Below, piece after piece: positions 5,906 through 6,904 of a stretch of DNA of 6,904 nucleotides. The position numbers were made by a program, and so were the translations under genes. The notes below the pieces were generated by a model, which ran no database searches, was not told where the DNA came from, and saw only the letters and a program-made list of their open reading frames with translations. The stretch's first letter is position 1. Every line of letters starts with the position of its first letter. Origin of the DNA: an uncultured Pleurocapsa sp. (GTDB lineage Bacteria; Cyanobacteriota; Cyanobacteriia; Cyanobacteriales; Xenococcaceae); NCBI GenBank assembly GCA_937884735.1, contig CAKZYI010000108.1:1-6904 (forward strand). Direction: 5' to 3'.

Positions 5906-5982
5906 TAGCACGAATTAATGAAAAACTGACTGTTTAAACAAAAATTGCCATCGCCTTACTACAGTAGAGATTCTTTGGCTTT

Positions 5983-6208
5983 TTAATTACCAAATCCTTT
6001 TTTACTGCCATAGTAAACTGTCTTAAATTCTATAGGTTCATACAAGCCTCGCCATTAAACTATAAAGCTTATAAGTATCCTTTTTTGTAATCTCATCTTC
6101 TTCTATAACTTTAGATAACCAAATTAACTTAAATAAAGTAAAGTTTGCAGTTAACCTTTTAGGGTTATTAAACCCTTATTTAGCAATGGCTAAAGCCTTG
6201 TCAAAGCG
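5983..6208 (-). pseudogene. Decayed small gene of unknown function, reconstructed from two frames
   Basis: No single frame here is long, but two adjoining minus frames read like one protein. From about 6208 the first gives RFDKALAIAK, an in-frame TAA (6176-6178), then GFNNPKRLTANFTLFKLIW, LSKVIEEDEITKKDTYKL and YSLMARL. It then runs into a TGA at 6038-6040. Skipping one base (6043) continues as YEPIEFKTVYYGSKKGFGN and ends at TAA 5983-5985. Composition is strongly protein-like, with amphipathic helices and a natural-looking end. One premature stop plus one 1-nt frameshift indicate a pseudogene of about 75 codons. A more distal start (ATG at 6246) would need another frameshift near the HIP1 repeat. 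I do not recognise the family. The gene lies on the same strand as the amidase and downstream of it. Confidence 0.55.
6161..6194. repeat. Two adjacent perfect 6-bp hairpins
   Basis: AGGGTT-ATTA-AACCCT (6161-6176) is followed two bases later by TTTAGC-AATG-GCTAAA (6179-6194). They flank the premature TAA of the decayed minus-strand gene and lie downstream of the amidase stop. No U-run follows on either strand, so a standard rho-independent terminator is not supported. Confidence 0.45.
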
Positions 6209-6237
6209 ATCGCAAAAAAATATACTTTGCGATCGCT
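6205..6237. repeat. 12-bp perfect inverted repeat with a HIP1 site in each arm
   Basis: AGCGATCGCAAA (6205-6216) pairs with TTTGCGATCGCT (6226-6237) across a 9-nt loop. It lies 67 nt downstream of the amidase stop and could stop or stabilise that transcript. The T-run on the minus strand is in the loop and not after the stem, so it is not a classic terminator. Confidence 0.6.
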
Positions 6238-6303
6238 CAGTATCATTTCAAAATGCTTACAATCTTAGCCTAACTATATGTACATTTGCTACTTTTAAAT
6301 GCC

Positions 6304-6904
6304 TTAGTTAGCAGCTAAATCGGCTGGAACACTGGGTTTAGCTTTAGGTAAGGGACCTAGCTTCACGCCGTCAGGGTAGTATTCCCAACCATCTTTGATT
6401 TTAATTTCTTCATCCCAGGGTAACTTGTATTTACGTTCAGCTAAGTCCTGTACCCAAGTTAGATAGTTGGCACGTTCTCCACCTGGTTTACCAACGTATC
6501 CCCTGCATCCAACATTGAAGACATTATTTTCAAGTGCCCAATTCTTCCTTGCCTCATCTACTAAACGAGGGAATAGCTCTGCTGTAACAATTTCCCAAGG
6601 ATTGCGATGTCCCTGTTGAATACCGTTGCCATCATAATTACAAACAGTACCTTCACCGAAGTAATAGAATACCTCATCATAACCAGCCAGGTTGACAGAG
6701 ATCGTGTACATCAGATTCTGCCAAGCATTGGTACGATTTGTCCAAATCCACTGATCGTTCACTTGAGTCGAGTAGCCAGAGATCCGAATATAAACATTAC
6801 AACCTTTGTATGCTGCCTCTCTCGCTAACTCTGGGAACATCCCATCGTGGCAAATACAAACCGCAAGTTTCGATCCCTTTGGTCCGTCACAGACTGGCAT
6901 ACCA
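6304..6904 (-). CDS. amiF: Formamidase-type aliphatic amidase (nitrilase superfamily), partial: N-terminus beyond the window
   Basis: The C-terminal 200 or so residues of an amidase of the AmiF/AmiE group, which hydrolyses a short amide such as formamide to the acid and ammonia, in the cytoplasm. The nucleophile motif is AVCICHDGMFPE, with the catalytic Cys in CHDG (17th residue from the Met at 6900). Further family blocks are the GYSTQVNDQW, NLMYTISVNLAGYDEVFYYFGEG and GHRNPWEIVT stretches, and a C-terminal RGYVGKPGGE. The fit to formamidase is closer than to broad-range AmiE, but this rests on remembered sequence. The frame stays open to the right edge (Gly before the Met at 6898-6900), and family length is about 330-345 aa, so roughly 130-140 residues, including the catalytic Glu and Lys, lie outside. 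The end (KPSVPADLAAN) looks natural. The promoter is not in the window. It points convergently at the hydrolase remnant. Confidence 0.92.
   Translation of the reverse strand, partial: GMPVCDGPKGSKLAVCICHDGMFPELAREAAYKGCNVYIRISGYSTQVNDQWIWTNRTNAWQNLMYTISVNLAGYDEVFYYFGEGTVCNYDGNGIQQGHRNPWEIVTAELFPRLVDEARKNWALENNVFNVGCRGYVGKPGGERANYLTWVQDLAERKYKLPWDEEIKIKDGWEYYPDGVKLGPLPKAKPSVPADLAAN

Larger units (their letters stand above)
5906..6303. other. Convergent spacer with a decayed gene and stacked hairpins
   Basis: About 400 nt separate the truncated hydrolase (plus) from the amidase (minus). The stretch contains the remains of a small minus-strand gene (5983-6208), two adjacent 6-bp hairpins (6161-6194) and a 12-bp inverted repeat built on two HIP1 sites (6205-6237). 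Nothing recognisable is seen at 5906-5982 or 6247-6303. Confidence 0.6.

Noticed and set aside
6607..6828. Plus-strand open frame of 73 codons
   Set aside because: It is antisense to strongly conserved amidase sequence.
1..6904. CRISPR array, tRNA or rRNA genes, phage integrase, transposase or toxin-antitoxin module
   Set aside because: No regularly spaced repeats, cloverleaf sequences or matching protein motifs were seen on either strand.

Overview
The window is from a cyanobacterium. The octamer GCGATCGC (HIP1) occurs 13 times in 6.9 kb, far above chance for AT-rich DNA. The recognisable proteins and the short palindromic repeats (TTCGGC / GCTTCGC / GGTCAAAGCGATCGC types) are of kinds common in cyanobacteria. 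I cannot name the genus. AT-rich spacers, many short repeats and several broken genes point to a large, loosely packed genome with active gene decay.

Layout. 1-312: C-terminal half of a PPOX-class FMN-binding protein, 5' truncated and carrying a small palindromic repeat inserted in frame. 384-1040: a predicted exported protein of unknown function. 1041-1550: repeat-rich spacer that may hide a frameshifted small exported-peptide gene on the minus strand. 1551-1886: a GNAT acetyltransferase. 2021-2956: an APH/ChoK-type small-molecule kinase preceded by two overlapping mini-ORFs. 3191-3790: a Uma2/DUF820 nuclease-like gene interrupted by a palindromic element that brings in an in-frame TGA. 3815-4333: moaB-type molybdopterin adenylyltransferase. 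4348-5223: an AraC-family regulator, 14 nt after moaB. 5336-5905: a 3'-truncated alpha/beta hydrolase lacking the catalytic histidine. 5983-6208: a decayed small gene on the minus strand, reconstructed here from two frames. 6304-6904: the C-terminal part of a formamidase-type amidase on the minus strand, running off the right edge.

How the genes fit together. Only moaB and the AraC gene look like a transcription unit; the truncated hydrolase follows them on the same strand. The rest is a set of unrelated accessory genes. I see no CRISPR array, tRNA, rRNA, phage module or defence system, and no clear novel multi-gene system. The distinctive content is the decay: two genes are interrupted by short palindromic elements in a way that can be read directly. 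One 29-bp hairpin-containing element stands 35-36 nt in front of two unrelated genes. The regulator has lost its last residues to an apparent CAG-to-TAG change.
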